NCBI RefSeq assembly: GCF_019219025.1
Contig: NZ_JAHUWN010000016.1
Coordinates: 1 to 64,000 of the forward strand
Direction: 5' to 3'
DNA: 64,000 bases
Source of the DNA: Bacillus sp. sid0103
GTDB lineage: Bacteria > Bacillota > Bacilli > Bacillales_B > DSM-18226
Shown here in pieces: positions 1 through 8,340 of this stretch. Below the pieces are notes generated by a model. That model had not been told where the DNA came from. It searched no databases and saw nothing but the letters and a program-made list of their open reading frames with translations. The translations under genes were made by a program, and so were the position numbers. Every line of letters begins with the position of its first letter. Within the stretch, counting starts at the first letter, position 1.

Positions 1-8
1 TTACTCAT
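1..8 (-). CDS. possible start of a leftward gene (cut by window edge)
   Basis: The minus strand reads ATG AGT AA from position 8 and is preceded by GGAGG seven bases upstream, a good ribosome site. A TATAAT lies at 38-43, although no clear -35 box goes with it. Only two and a half codons are visible, so the product cannot be named. In B. subtilis the neighbours of ypoC are recU and ponA, which I remember as convergent with ypoC. In that case this start would belong to something else, or the ATG could be chance. No long rightward reading frame ends here. Confidence 0.35.
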
Positions 9-73
9 GTAAATCCTCCGTCCACAATAATTCTTTTATTATAAACGGGTTTTCTTTCTGGGGACATAGAAAA

Positions 74-119
74 ACCCGAATAAAGGGGCACTTTTTAATT
101 AGTGTCCATTATTCGGGTT
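74..119 (-). terminator. terminator after ypoC
   Basis: The arms at 74-92 and 102-119 are nearly perfect inverted repeats (AACCCGAATAA against TTATTCGGGTT), and on the minus strand they are followed by TTTTTC. The ypoC stop codon lies inside the right arm. Confidence 0.75.
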
Positions 120-480
120 ACAGTTCAGGTTTAGACGCTTTTTTTAGTATGTTTCTCTTTACAAACAACTTTTCTTGTTCAATCATTAGCTCTGAAAGCT
201 GCCGATAGGAATGATATAATCCAGGCCTTGCCATAATAAAGGCTAATCGCTCCTCCACATTAACAGGTTTAAAATCAAACTGTTTATAATTAATCGATTC
301 ATTCTGTGGAATTGGCAGCTCATTTGCCCTAGATAGAAATTGGATAAATAAGTAAATTCCTTTTTCCATCAACACTTTTGCATTGTGGTAATCCCGTTCA
401 CGAAAGTATTTTTCAAGTTGCTTTTTACTTTTATCCCATTCGGTAAGTAGATTGGATATCTCCACCTCATTGTGCTCCAT
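118..480 (-). CDS. ypoC: YpoC family protein
   Basis: This 120-residue protein matches the small soluble YpoC family, which sits directly downstream of nth in Bacillus. It is mostly helical and charged, with no signal peptide, no membrane segment and no recognisable catalytic motif. Its molecular function is unknown. The start overlaps the last 14 bases of nth, so the two are probably translationally coupled as the tail of the dnaD-nth-ypoC unit. A hairpin terminator overlaps its stop codon. The assignment rests on gene order and general resemblance to YpoC, not on a diagnostic motif. Confidence 0.8.
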   Translation of the reverse strand: MEHNEVEISNLLTEWDKSKKQLEKYFRERDYHNAKVLMEKGIYLFIQFLSRANELPIPQNESINYKQFDFKPVNVEERLAFIMARPGLYHSYRQLSELMIEQEKLFVKRNILKKASKPEL

Positions 481-1135
481 TTAGCGTGACCTGACCTTTC
501 ATCCTCTTTTTCCCTTCCCTGCAGAGTTCTAACAAAGGGCAGCTTGGACATTGTGGATTTTGAGCTTTACAATGATAACGTCCAAAAAATATCATCCGGT
601 GGTGTGTGACAGACCATTCGTCTTTTGGAACCTTTCTCATTAATGTTTTTTCCACTTCAAGGACAGTATCCTTCCACCTGCATATACCTAATCGTTTACT
701 TACTCTCTCCACATGTGTGTCTACTGCAATTGCAGGTACATTATAAGCAACCGACACCACAACATTTGCTGTTTTCCTGCCAACGCCAGGCAGTTTGGTT
801 AACTCATCACGATCCGTTGGAATTTCACCGTTATATTCATCTAATACCATTCTACAAAGATTTTGAATGTTTTTAGCCTTATTCCGATAAAGGCCAATCG
901 AGCGAATGTCGTTTTGCAATTCTTCAAGAGAAACTGCTAAGTAATCCTCAGGTGTTTTATATTTTTCAAATAATGTTTTGGTTACTTTATTGACAAGCAC
1001 ATCGGTACATTGTGCTGATAAAGCCACAGCGATGACTAGTTCAAAGGGATTCGAATGATTTAACTCACAGTGGGCCTCTGGAAACATCACTCCCATTTGA
1101 TCAAGGCAATAACGGATTTGGATATTATTTAGCAT
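467..1135 (-). CDS. nth: endonuclease III (DNA glycosylase/AP lyase)
   Basis: Base-excision repair enzyme that removes oxidised pyrimidines and nicks at abasic sites. The 222-residue protein carries the helix-hairpin-helix LPGVGRKTANVV, with the catalytic lysine at about 121. The catalytic aspartate is at about 139 in the VDTHV motif. A C-terminal [4Fe-4S] cluster is formed by Cys 189, 196, 199 and 205 (C-X6-C-X2-C-X5-C). The ATG at 1135 is preferred because AGGTGA lies five bases upstream, whereas the slightly earlier GTG sits inside that ribosome site. The gene lies between dnaD and ypoC as in B. subtilis, but an intrinsic-terminator-like hairpin separates it from dnaD. Confidence 0.97.
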   Translation of the reverse strand: MLNNIQIRYCLDQMGVMFPEAHCELNHSNPFELVIAVALSAQCTDVLVNKVTKTLFEKYKTPEDYLAVSLEELQNDIRSIGLYRNKAKNIQNLCRMVLDEYNGEIPTDRDELTKLPGVGRKTANVVVSVAYNVPAIAVDTHVERVSKRLGICRWKDTVLEVEKTLMRKVPKDEWSVTHHRMIFFGRYHCKAQNPQCPSCPLLELCREGKKRMKGQVTLNGAQ

Positions 1136-1167
1136 TTCTATCACCTACTACTATTAAAATGAAATAA

Positions 1168-1189
1168 AACGAGAGATAGATCCCTCGTT
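1168..1189 (-). terminator. terminator-like hairpin between dnaD and nth
   Basis: On the minus strand a nine-pair stem (AACGAGGGA with TCTCTCGTT, one G-U pair) closes a TCTA loop and is followed by TTATTTCATTTT. It lies in the 61-base gap inside the dnaD-nth unit, so it may act as an attenuator. Confidence 0.6.
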
Positions 1190-1196
1190 AGTCAAA

Positions 1197-1892
1197 TTAT
1201 TGTTCTAACCAATTGTAAAAAGGAACGCTAGGCTGATGTGATTCAGTCTTAATATTCCCCTTCTGCGTTTGCTTTTGACGAAATTTTTGCCCATGGTTTT
1301 TTGCCTGCTCAATTGTTTTTATTCCATTCTTCTTCCACTCAAAGAGAATTCTATCAATATAGCGGAAATTTAATTTCCCCGACATTACAGATTCACGTAA
1401 AGCAGCTTTGATAATAATTGGGTCATGATGGTCATCATCCATCCACATAGCTAGAGATTCACATTCAAACGGAGAAAGCGGACGTCCAAATTCCTTTTCA
1501 AAACACGTATATAGGTCCGTTTCATCGGTCTTCTTATCTAATTCTTTATTATTATTCTTTTTCAAGAATTGTTCTATCAGTCTTTCCCATAAAGGCTCGA
1601 CTGAATACTTCTCATAGCGAATGCCATCATTGTTATATTCGTCTGTGATTTGAATAAATCCTCTTTGAATAAGTCTTCTGAGCATTTCGTTACATTCAGA
1701 AACGGTAATCGTCATACGTGCTGAAAGCTCGTCGGGAGTAGGGAATTCATGTCCTTTATCTAAAAAGGTGAGAATATTTAATATAAGAACAAGTTCATAT
1801 TCATTTAAATTTAAATTACGGTATTCAGAAAATAATAATGTAGGAACAGTAATGTTCCCTTCTTGAATCCATGCTAATAAGTTTGTTTTCAT
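1197..1892 (-). CDS. dnaD: DNA replication initiation/restart protein DnaD
   Basis: DnaD acts with DnaB and DnaI to load the replicative helicase at oriC and at stalled forks. The 231-residue protein has the expected two-part layout. An N-terminal winged-helix oligomerisation domain (about residues 1-110) is followed by a charged KKNNNKELDKK linker. The C-terminal DnaB/DnaD-type domain ends in the family motif Y-I-D-R-I-L-F-E-W near residues 178-186. The ATG is preceded by AGGAGG. It is the first gene of the dnaD-nth-ypoC unit. In B. subtilis asnS lies between dnaD and aspB, and it is absent here. Confidence 0.96.
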   Translation of the reverse strand: MKTNLLAWIQEGNITVPTLLFSEYRNLNLNEYELVLILNILTFLDKGHEFPTPDELSARMTITVSECNEMLRRLIQRGFIQITDEYNNDGIRYEKYSVEPLWERLIEQFLKKNNNKELDKKTDETDLYTCFEKEFGRPLSPFECESLAMWMDDDHHDPIIIKAALRESVMSGKLNFRYIDRILFEWKKNGIKTIEQAKNHGQKFRQKQTQKGNIKTESHQPSVPFYNWLEQ

Positions 1893-1973
1893 GTTAAGGA
1901 CACCTCCTGTTTAGTATATCATGAACAATATGTTCGAGTAAGAGTATTAGGCATCCATCTTTGGTAACTAAAA

Positions 1974-2007
1974 GCAAAAAGCCTGCAGCTATTCGCAGAC
2001 TTTTTGC
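1974..2007 (-). terminator. aspB terminator
   Basis: Thirteen-base arms (GCAAAAAGTCTGC and GCAGGCTTTTTGC on the minus strand, one mismatch) are followed by TTTTAG just past the aspB stop. Confidence 0.8.
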
Positions 2008-2012
2008 AAATA

Positions 2013-3215
2013 TTAATTATTGACAATGCTTGATTTTGAAACAACAAATTGGCGTATTCTTTCAACTGCTTGTTCTAATAATTTTAAAGAGGTTGCATAG
2101 GAAAGTCTAATATTATCAGGAGTTCCAAATCCTGAACCAGGGATCACAGCCACTTTAGCATCCACCAGCAGGGCTTCAACAAAAGCATCCACATTATTGT
2201 AACCTGTCATCTCTGCTGCTTTCTTCACATTTGGATAAAGATAAAAAGCACCTTGTGGTTTCACACAAGTCACACCTGGAATTGCCACAAGCTTTTCAAA
2301 AATAATTTTTAATCTTTCTTCAAATGCCTTTCGCATATCCTCTACCGGCTGTTGTGGACCATTGTAAGCGGCGATTGCTGCATACTGAGCAGTTGTTGTA
2401 GGATTAGATGTACTGTGGCTAGCAAGGTTTGTCATTGCTTCAATGATCACTTTATTACCTGCTGCGTATCCAATTCTCCAACCAGTCATCGAATGTGACT
2501 TGGAAACCCCATTGATTACAATCGTTTGCTCTTTTAATTCAGGAGAGAGTTGAGCAATCGAAATATGCTTATTTTCACCATATACCAGCTTCTCATAGAT
2601 TTCATCTGAAACGATGAGAATGTTCTCTTCAAGACAAACTTTGCCTATTTCCAAAAGTTCTTCAGCTGTATATAAGACTCCAGTTGGGTTACTAGGTGAA
2701 TTAATAATAACTGCTTTTGTCTTTTCTGTGATTGCATTTTTTAATTGCTCTGGTGTGACTTTAAATTGATTTTTCTCAAATCCCTCAATATAAACGGGGA
2801 TACCGCCTGCTAATTTCACTTGTTCCGGATAACTAACCCAATAAGGTGTCGGGATAATGACCTCATCGCCATCGTTTAAAATCACTTGAAATAAAGTATA
2901 GAGGACATGTTTAGCACCATTGCCGACAATGATTTCATTAAGATTATATGCTAATTCCTGATCCTCTTCGAATTTCTTGATAATTGCTTTTTTTAAGCCA
3001 GGTAAGCCAGCTGAAGGTGTATACTTCGTATGTCCTTCATTCATGGATTGATAAGCAGCATCTAAAATATGCTGTGGAGTATTGAAGTCAGGCTCACCGG
3101 CTCCCAGACCGATGACATCTTCCCCTTGTTCTTTTAGTTCTTTTGCTTTCGCTGTAATCGCTAATGTTGTTGAAGGTGTAAGTGCTTTTACACGATTAGC
3201 TAATTCCACTACCAT
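2013..3215 (-). CDS. aspB: aspartate aminotransferase, class I
   Basis: PLP enzyme that interconverts aspartate and 2-oxoglutarate with oxaloacetate and glutamate. The 400-residue length is normal. Visible signatures are the substrate and phosphate region around residues 65-73, NSPSNPTG at 172-179, SDEIYE at 203-208, and the PLP lysine at about 239 in GVSKSHSMTGWRIGY. A late arginine (IRLSYA) fits substrate carboxylate binding. The start is supported by GGAGG eight bases upstream. ypmB lies just upstream in the same direction, as in B. subtilis, and a strong terminator follows. The asnS gene that normally follows aspB is missing. Confidence 0.96.
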   Translation of the reverse strand: MVVELANRVKALTPSTTLAITAKAKELKEQGEDVIGLGAGEPDFNTPQHILDAAYQSMNEGHTKYTPSAGLPGLKKAIIKKFEEDQELAYNLNEIIVGNGAKHVLYTLFQVILNDGDEVIIPTPYWVSYPEQVKLAGGIPVYIEGFEKNQFKVTPEQLKNAITEKTKAVIINSPSNPTGVLYTAEELLEIGKVCLEENILIVSDEIYEKLVYGENKHISIAQLSPELKEQTIVINGVSKSHSMTGWRIGYAAGNKVIIEAMTNLASHSTSNPTTTAQYAAIAAYNGPQQPVEDMRKAFEERLKIIFEKLVAIPGVTCVKPQGAFYLYPNVKKAAEMTGYNNVDAFVEALLVDAKVAVIPGSGFGTPDNIRLSYATSLKLLEQAVERIRQFVVSKSSIVNN

Positions 3216-3241
3216 ACCAATTTCCTCCGCTCTCCATTTAT

Positions 3242-3715
3242 TTATAAGTTCTCAATTTTTTTAAGCCACTCACCAGTATCAAAGTGAACATAATAATAAT
3301 TTATTAAATTATTATTGGACCGGTAATAAATTTCCCATAATGGGATATTTTTTTCCATGCCAAGACGAACAGAAATGATCTTCTTAGGGCTTTTTTCTTG
3401 TTGAAGTTTTTGTATAGCTGCTTCTTTTGTTAGCCCATTGTTAGCTTTTCTGACGAAAATTTCCTTACTTTTTTCAGGAATCCATACAATAACCTTTTCG
3501 CCTTTCTTACTTTTTCCCTCAATGACATTTACCGTTTCATTCCCATTATAAATATGAAAATCTTCAACCTCTGTTAATGATATTTCCTTTTTCGCAAGTG
3601 TGACAGCTTTTTTTTCGGCTGTTTTTAAAGGATCAACTGCTGATAAATAAACTTTTATCAATAATCCACACAGAGCTAATACTAATATTGATAGAACAAT
3701 AATCCACTTTTTCAT
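3242..3715 (-). CDS. ypmB: YpmB-like membrane-anchored PepSY-type protein
   Basis: This 157-residue protein has a short basic start (MKKW) and one hydrophobic segment at about residues 4-24, so it is probably anchored with the remainder outside the cell. The outer part resembles the tandem PepSY-like fold of the YpmB family: helix-rich charged stretches with KEISLTEVEDFHIYNG, then a second repeat containing GLTKEAAIQKLQ and a terminal YYVHFDTGEW. The function is unknown, and I see no catalytic motif. It is flanked by ypmA and aspB as in B. subtilis. Confidence 0.85.
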   Translation of the reverse strand: MKKWIIVLSILVLALCGLLIKVYLSAVDPLKTAEKKAVTLAKKEISLTEVEDFHIYNGNETVNVIEGKSKKGEKVIVWIPEKSKEIFVRKANNGLTKEAAIQKLQQEKSPKKIISVRLGMEKNIPLWEIYYRSNNNLINYYYVHFDTGEWLKKIENL

Positions 3716-3730
3716 TTAGAAATCACTTCT

Positions 3731-3901
3731 TTATGTACGATAAATCGTAAAAATCGCTGTATTTTGATTCTCTTGATCCAGTGCTAGACCAAACATAAGG
3801 TCTTCCTGTTTCAAAGTTCGATTAAGGGCATCAACAATTTTATATAAATCCGGACTGTGTTGGATTTTCACTGTTGATAAAACTTCTATTTTACTTTCCA
3901 T
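3731..3901 (-). CDS. ypmA: YpmA family small protein
   Basis: A 56-residue reading frame starts at ATG 3901, with GGAGG eight bases upstream, and ends with TAA at 3731. The product starts MESKIEVLSTVKIQHSPDLY and ends AIFTIYRT, matching the small conserved YpmA family (DUF4264). It has no signal or membrane segment. Its position between ypmB and dinG is the B. subtilis arrangement. The function is unknown. Confidence 0.85.
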   Translation of the reverse strand: MESKIEVLSTVKIQHSPDLYKIVDALNRTLKQEDLMFGLALDQENQNTAIFTIYRT

Positions 3902-4016
3902 CCGTTTTCCTCCAATGTATTCCTATTTCTCTACATTTTTTGATAAATCTTATCCATTATTATAACAGGTTGAAGCAAAAAGAGGGTCTAAGATGATATG
4001 ATTTTCAAATTAAATT

Positions 4017-4868
4017 TTATTCATCCGATTCAATTGGGATTGTGATCACCTCATAATTTGAATCGGTGAATTTGATTGTTATTGTACCATGTTTTTTAGT
4101 TGAATAAATTTCCGACCAAGTTTCATGCAGATCAACAAGAATTTCTGGATCATGCTGCTCTTCTTCGGGTGAAAATAGAATTGAAATTTGCGGATTTAAA
4201 TACTGAATTAACTTCTCAGAAATAGAGTCTTCCACCGCACAATTAGGAATTTTAAAAACATTAATATTCTCAAGATTCTTCCTTAATAGAGTTTCCTCCG
4301 CGCGTGGTGTAAATGACGTCATAAAGAAAATTCGGTGATTAAAAAATTCAAATGTCAGATCCATACCTTCATTATCTTCACTACCCAAAAATTGAACGAC
4401 AGCAGTCATCTCAGGCAGGATTGTTTTCTTTGTTCCCGCTCCCCACGATATAACTGCTGGTTTATTGATTGAATCCAGTTTTTTTCTGATTTGAGTAGAT
4501 CGTTCAGGTGTTGTAATTATTTCCTTAATTTTGTATTTCGATATTAACCGATTGATTTGTTTTTCAGTAACTTCCTGATCATTATTAGTAAGGATTAATT
4601 TAGAAATCTCCTTCACATCATAAAGGTAAAGCCAGCCTTCTAATTCCGCGTTGGTTTCTTTCCCGCCGACATTTACCAAGATATTCTCATTATTTGCACC
4701 TTGAATAAGAGTTGCTTCCCCTTCCGAAAGTCCAAGAAAAGTCACTGCAACTTCATGATCCTTAATATTTAAATCGATGTTTTCTATATTATTTAACGAA
4801 GGATTCGAGGCCTCTACCGTGAGTGTCGTTTGAATAAAAAAGGCCAATAGTACGAGTAAGGTTCTCAT
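4017..4868 (-). CDS. secreted or anchored degenerate ComEC-like metallo-beta-lactamase-fold protein
   Basis: From ATG 4868 (GGAGG upstream) the product has 283 residues and begins with an apparent signal sequence (MRTLLVLLAFFIQTTLTVEA). The rest lines up in order with the C-terminal hydrolase domain of ComEC: AVTFLGLSEGEATLIQ (41-56) for VxFIDVGQGDSxLIQ, ILVNVGG (63-69) for ILIDGGG, and LILTNNDQE (91-99) where ComEC-type enzymes have LLLTHxDADH. It continues with MTSFTPRAEE for FTGDxE, FKIPNCAVEDS for LKVGHHGS, and SILFSPEEEQHDPEILVDL near the end. Every expected metal-binding histidine and aspartate is replaced, so catalysis is unlikely. An upstream in-frame start exists but lacks a ribosome site. 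B. subtilis has only the tiny ypmT here. The role is unknown. Confidence 0.7.
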   Translation of the reverse strand: MRTLLVLLAFFIQTTLTVEASNPSLNNIENIDLNIKDHEVAVTFLGLSEGEATLIQGANNENILVNVGGKETNAELEGWLYLYDVKEISKLILTNNDQEVTEKQINRLISKYKIKEIITTPERSTQIRKKLDSINKPAVISWGAGTKKTILPEMTAVVQFLGSEDNEGMDLTFEFFNHRIFFMTSFTPRAEETLLRKNLENINVFKIPNCAVEDSISEKLIQYLNPQISILFSPEEEQHDPEILVDLHETWSEIYSTKKHGTITIKFTDSNYEVITIPIESDE

Positions 4869-4954
4869 GACACACCTCCCACATATAGGATGTGTATATT
4901 GCCAATTTTTATCCAGTATAATATCCAATTGTCATCGCTGATATGAACATCAAA

Positions 4955-7756
4955 TCATAACCACGAGTGGATAATTTCAACTAAATCATCGACCCTTCCC
5001 CTATTAATAGGTACAGTAGGAATAGACTTCAAAAAAGCCTTCCCATATTTCGTTGTTACAATCCTTTTGTCAAAGACTACAATAATGCCACGATCATTTT
5101 CTGTTCGAATTAGGCGGCCAAATCCCTGTTTAAATCTAAGAATTGCTTCAGGGAGTGAGTATTCTGAAAATGAATTCCCCCCGCGTTTTTCTATCAACTG
5201 ACATTTAGCCTCGGTTAAAGGATCATCTGGCGGACTAAATGGAAGCCTGACTATAACAAGGCAGGATAAGTCTTCACCAGGTATATCTACTCCTTCCCAG
5301 AAACTGCTGGTTCCTAATAATAAAGCTTTATCATAGCGCTGGAAATTCCGGGTTAGCCTTGTTCGGCTGCCGCTTGTTATCCCTTGAGCAATCATCGCAT
5401 AATCATGTAAAAAACCACTTTCTTTAATTAATTCATAAGTTTTCTTAAGCATGTCATAAGCTGTAAATAAAAGCAGCATTCTTCCTTTTGTTGCTTCAGC
5501 AATTGTAATAATATGCTCCGTAATTGAAATAACATAATCATCAAGAGAAACAGAATTTATTTCTGGTAAGTCTTCCGGAATTAAAAGCTGTACCTGGTGA
5601 TTGTAGGCAAATGGAGAAGGGATATTTACTTGTATAGTTTCATTAGGATCAAGGCCAATTTCCTTTATGAAATAATCAAATGATTTATTTACAGTCAGTG
5701 TCGCAGATGTAAAGACGACCGCTTTTTTTAGTTGAAAGAATTGTTCCTTTAACTGTCCGGCCACGGAAGTCGGCTGAACCATAAATGTAGTCACATTTTG
5801 CGGTGAACGAATATCGATTTCAATCCATTTTACATCGTTGGTTAGTTTAAGAAAGGAATCAATAACCGTAACTCTAAGTTCTGCCAATTCACATTGAAAT
5901 GATAGAATTTCTTCCAATTTATTTTCATCCGAACGTGATAAAGAATTACTCTCCTTTTTAATCCATTCAAGACGGTCGGAAATTTCTGAATAGAGGTCCT
6001 TAAGTAAAAAGGCAAACCTCTCTGCACTGTGAATAAGTGCCTTTTTTTCTTTCGCTTCGTCATTTGCTGAAAAACGAACCTTGGTACGATTAATTCCTTT
6101 TTTATTCGACATCTTGGCTCTTGCAAAATGGGCAATCAATTGGAATAATTCGTCTGTTTCAAACGTAAGATCAGCCATTAATTGATTTATCTTAGTTGTA
6201 GGTGTCAGAATCTCGTTTTTTCCTGATACTGTATCAATTAGCTTCTCCATCTCATAAAAGAGTTGTTTTTGTTCATAAAGGCCAAATTGACTTAATGTTA
6301 GACGGGTGGATAAATAATCTAATGTATGTCCAAAGAACTGACTTGCCGCTTTTTCAAAATGGTGTCCTTCGTCTATAATAGCGTAAGAAAAATCAGGTAG
6401 GATCGTGCCTTCCCCTTTAATATCGCTTAATAATAAAGAATGATTTGTAATAATGATATCTGCTGCTTGCACTTTTCTTTTGGCCCTTAAATAAAAATCT
6501 CTATCTTGCCACTCTTGGTTCTGTAAAAAAATAGCTGGTTCATTTTTAATTTTGTTCCAAAAAATTTGCCCACCGCTTGAAAGGTTTAATTCATCCCGAT
6601 CACCGGTTTCTGTTTCGATCAGCCAAACAAGAATTTGCATTTTGGTTAAACCAGTATCGTAATTATCGTTTTCTTCTTCCAGGGTCTGTTTAAATTTTTC
6701 TAAACTAATATAATGATTTCTCCCTTTTAGCAAAACAAAGTTTAAATGAAACGGCAAAAGTTTTGCCAAGAGAGGGATTTCATTTTTTAAAAGCTGTTCT
6801 TGCAAATGAATGGTATGTGTACTTACGACAATAGGAAGCCTATTTTGCCTTGAAAAGTAGGCAATTGGAAGCAAATACCCAAGTGATTTACCAACACCAG
6901 TTCCAGCCTCAATCACCGAATGCCTTTCACTTTGAAATGCTTGATAGACTGTATCCATCATCGCAAATTGGCCAGTCCTCTTTTCAAATGCATCAAATGC
7001 CTTACTTACCAAATCAATTTTATCTGACTCAGTTGCAGGATATTGATACTCACTACCATTAGCAGTTGAACCTGTAGGATCTGGAAGTCTTTTTAAGGCT
7101 AGTTCCTTAAAAATCTCGATAGACTCAGGCAATCTTTCCAATGCATCATCTTTATTAACCAGTAATTCATCAAGAAACTGCTGAAGGTCGCTTTTCAGTC
7201 CTCCTGATAAATGAGCAAGCTGTTTTAGCGTGACGATTGGTAATGATGTCATTCGATCCAAAAGAATAAGAAAAAGTTCAGCCGTGACCTGTGCATCACT
7301 ATCCGCTTGATGGGGACGATCATGAGTCAATTTTTCTCTTTCTGCTAAATCAGATAGTTTATAGCCATCTGCAGTCGGATAAAGGATTCTTGCCATTTCA
7401 ACTGTATCAAGAACAGGTCCGAAAAACCCTTCCTGGCCAGACTGGATTAATTCTTCTTGTAAAAAGGACAAATCAAACAAAACATTATGTGCAACAAAAT
7501 AGGCTCCATCCAGTAAAGTCATGACCTTTTCTGCGATTTCCGAAAAAAGCGGCGCATCTTTGACCATATCATTATTTAAACCAGTTAATTCTTCAATAAA
7601 TAATGGTATGGATTTTTTTGGATTGACTAGTGATGAAAACTTTTCTGTAATTTTTCCATTTTCAATGACCACAGCTGCAAATTGGATGATTTTATCACCC
7701 TTTTTTGGAATGTTTCCCGTTGTTTCCAAATCAATTACGACGAATTTATTAAGCAT
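4955..7756 (-). CDS. dinG: DinG-type helicase fused to a 3'-5' exonuclease domain
   Basis: The 933-residue protein has two parts. The N-terminal DnaQ/epsilon-like exonuclease (about 1-180) has FVVIDLETTGN (Asp, Glu), an AHNVLFDLSFL motif and a final HRPHQADSDA. The remainder is an XPD/DinG-family superfamily 2 helicase with EAGTGVGKSLGYLLP (Walker A, near 280), ITNHSLLL, DEGHH (Walker B), TSATL, and the late helicase motifs FWEGVDIPG and FGRLIRTENDRG. The iron-sulfur cysteine cluster of Escherichia coli DinG is not evident, as is usual for Firmicute DinG, where an active exonuclease domain is known. It probably acts in DNA repair and replication. The start is ATG 7756 behind GGGGTG. Confidence 0.95.
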   Translation of the reverse strand: MLNKFVVIDLETTGNIPKKGDKIIQFAAVVIENGKITEKFSSLVNPKKSIPLFIEELTGLNNDMVKDAPLFSEIAEKVMTLLDGAYFVAHNVLFDLSFLQEELIQSGQEGFFGPVLDTVEMARILYPTADGYKLSDLAEREKLTHDRPHQADSDAQVTAELFLILLDRMTSLPIVTLKQLAHLSGGLKSDLQQFLDELLVNKDDALERLPESIEIFKELALKRLPDPTGSTANGSEYQYPATESDKIDLVSKAFDAFEKRTGQFAMMDTVYQAFQSERHSVIEAGTGVGKSLGYLLPIAYFSRQNRLPIVVSTHTIHLQEQLLKNEIPLLAKLLPFHLNFVLLKGRNHYISLEKFKQTLEEENDNYDTGLTKMQILVWLIETETGDRDELNLSSGGQIFWNKIKNEPAIFLQNQEWQDRDFYLRAKRKVQAADIIITNHSLLLSDIKGEGTILPDFSYAIIDEGHHFEKAASQFFGHTLDYLSTRLTLSQFGLYEQKQLFYEMEKLIDTVSGKNEILTPTTKINQLMADLTFETDELFQLIAHFARAKMSNKKGINRTKVRFSANDEAKEKKALIHSAERFAFLLKDLYSEISDRLEWIKKESNSLSRSDENKLEEILSFQCELAELRVTVIDSFLKLTNDVKWIEIDIRSPQNVTTFMVQPTSVAGQLKEQFFQLKKAVVFTSATLTVNKSFDYFIKEIGLDPNETIQVNIPSPFAYNHQVQLLIPEDLPEINSVSLDDYVISITEHIITIAEATKGRMLLLFTAYDMLKKTYELIKESGFLHDYAMIAQGITSGSRTRLTRNFQRYDKALLLGTSSFWEGVDIPGEDLSCLVIVRLPFSPPDDPLTEAKCQLIEKRGGNSFSEYSLPEAILRFKQGFGRLIRTENDRGIIVVFDKRIVTTKYGKAFLKSIPTVPINRGRVDDLVEIIHSWL

Positions 7757-7905
7757 TCATTAACACCCCAAACCTTCGTTCAGTAAAACGGTATCACATT
7801 ATCTTCCAAACAAAAAGGATATGCTATGTGGAGAATCAGATTCTACCATTATCATTACGATTTTTATTATTATGTATATTATATAAACTCTTGTTAAAAA
7901 AGAAA

Positions 7906-7925
7906 AATCCCCAGAACTGGGGATT
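7906..7925 (-). terminator. panBCD operon terminator
   Basis: A perfect nine-base hairpin, AATCCCCAG/CTGGGGATT, is followed on the minus strand by TTTCTTTTTT. It overlaps the panD stop codon. Confidence 0.85.
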
Positions 7926-8307
7926 ACATGATTGTGAGTGCAGGTTCAGCATGGATTAGTTCTTTTATACGATTGTTTTCATCCATAATTGCCACTTTTG
8001 GCTTATGCGCGGCTAGTTTTTCTTCAGCGACTACCGCATAGGAAATAATAATGACAATATCACCTTTTTGAACAAGGCGGGCAGCTGCACCATTTAAACA
8101 AATGACTCCACTGCCTCGTTCACCTGGAATAATATAGGTCTCTAAACGAGCACCATTATTATTGTTAACAATTTGAACCTTTTCATTTGCAATCATTCCA
8201 ACTGCATCTAATATATTTTCATCAATTGTGATACTGCCCACATAATTTAAATTTGCCTCTGTAACAGTAGCACGATGGATTTTTCCGTTCATCATGGTGC
8301 GAAACAT
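7924..8307 (-). CDS. panD: aspartate 1-decarboxylase
   Basis: Makes beta-alanine from aspartate for pantothenate synthesis. It is a pyruvoyl enzyme: the 127-residue proenzyme self-cleaves between Gly24 and Ser25, visible here in [10 protein letters not shown]. Other family features are [13 protein letters not shown] at the start and the [16 protein letters not shown] segment. It is the last gene of panB-panC-panD, 33 bases after panC, and is followed by a strong terminator. The ATG at 8307 has GGAGGAAG upstream. Confidence 0.97.
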   Translation of the reverse strand: MFRTMMNGKIHRATVTEANLNYVGSITIDENILDAVGMIANEKVQIVNNNNGARLETYIIPGERGSGVICLNGAAARLVQKGDIVIIISYAVVAEEKLAAHKPKVAIMDENNRIKELIHAEPALTIM

Positions 8308-8340
8308 ATATCTTCTTCCTCCAATTCCTCTTATTCCCTA

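Noticed and set aside
5842..6135. Leftward frame inside dinG
   Set aside because: It lies wholly within the intact dinG coding sequence in another frame and has no supporting ribosome site.
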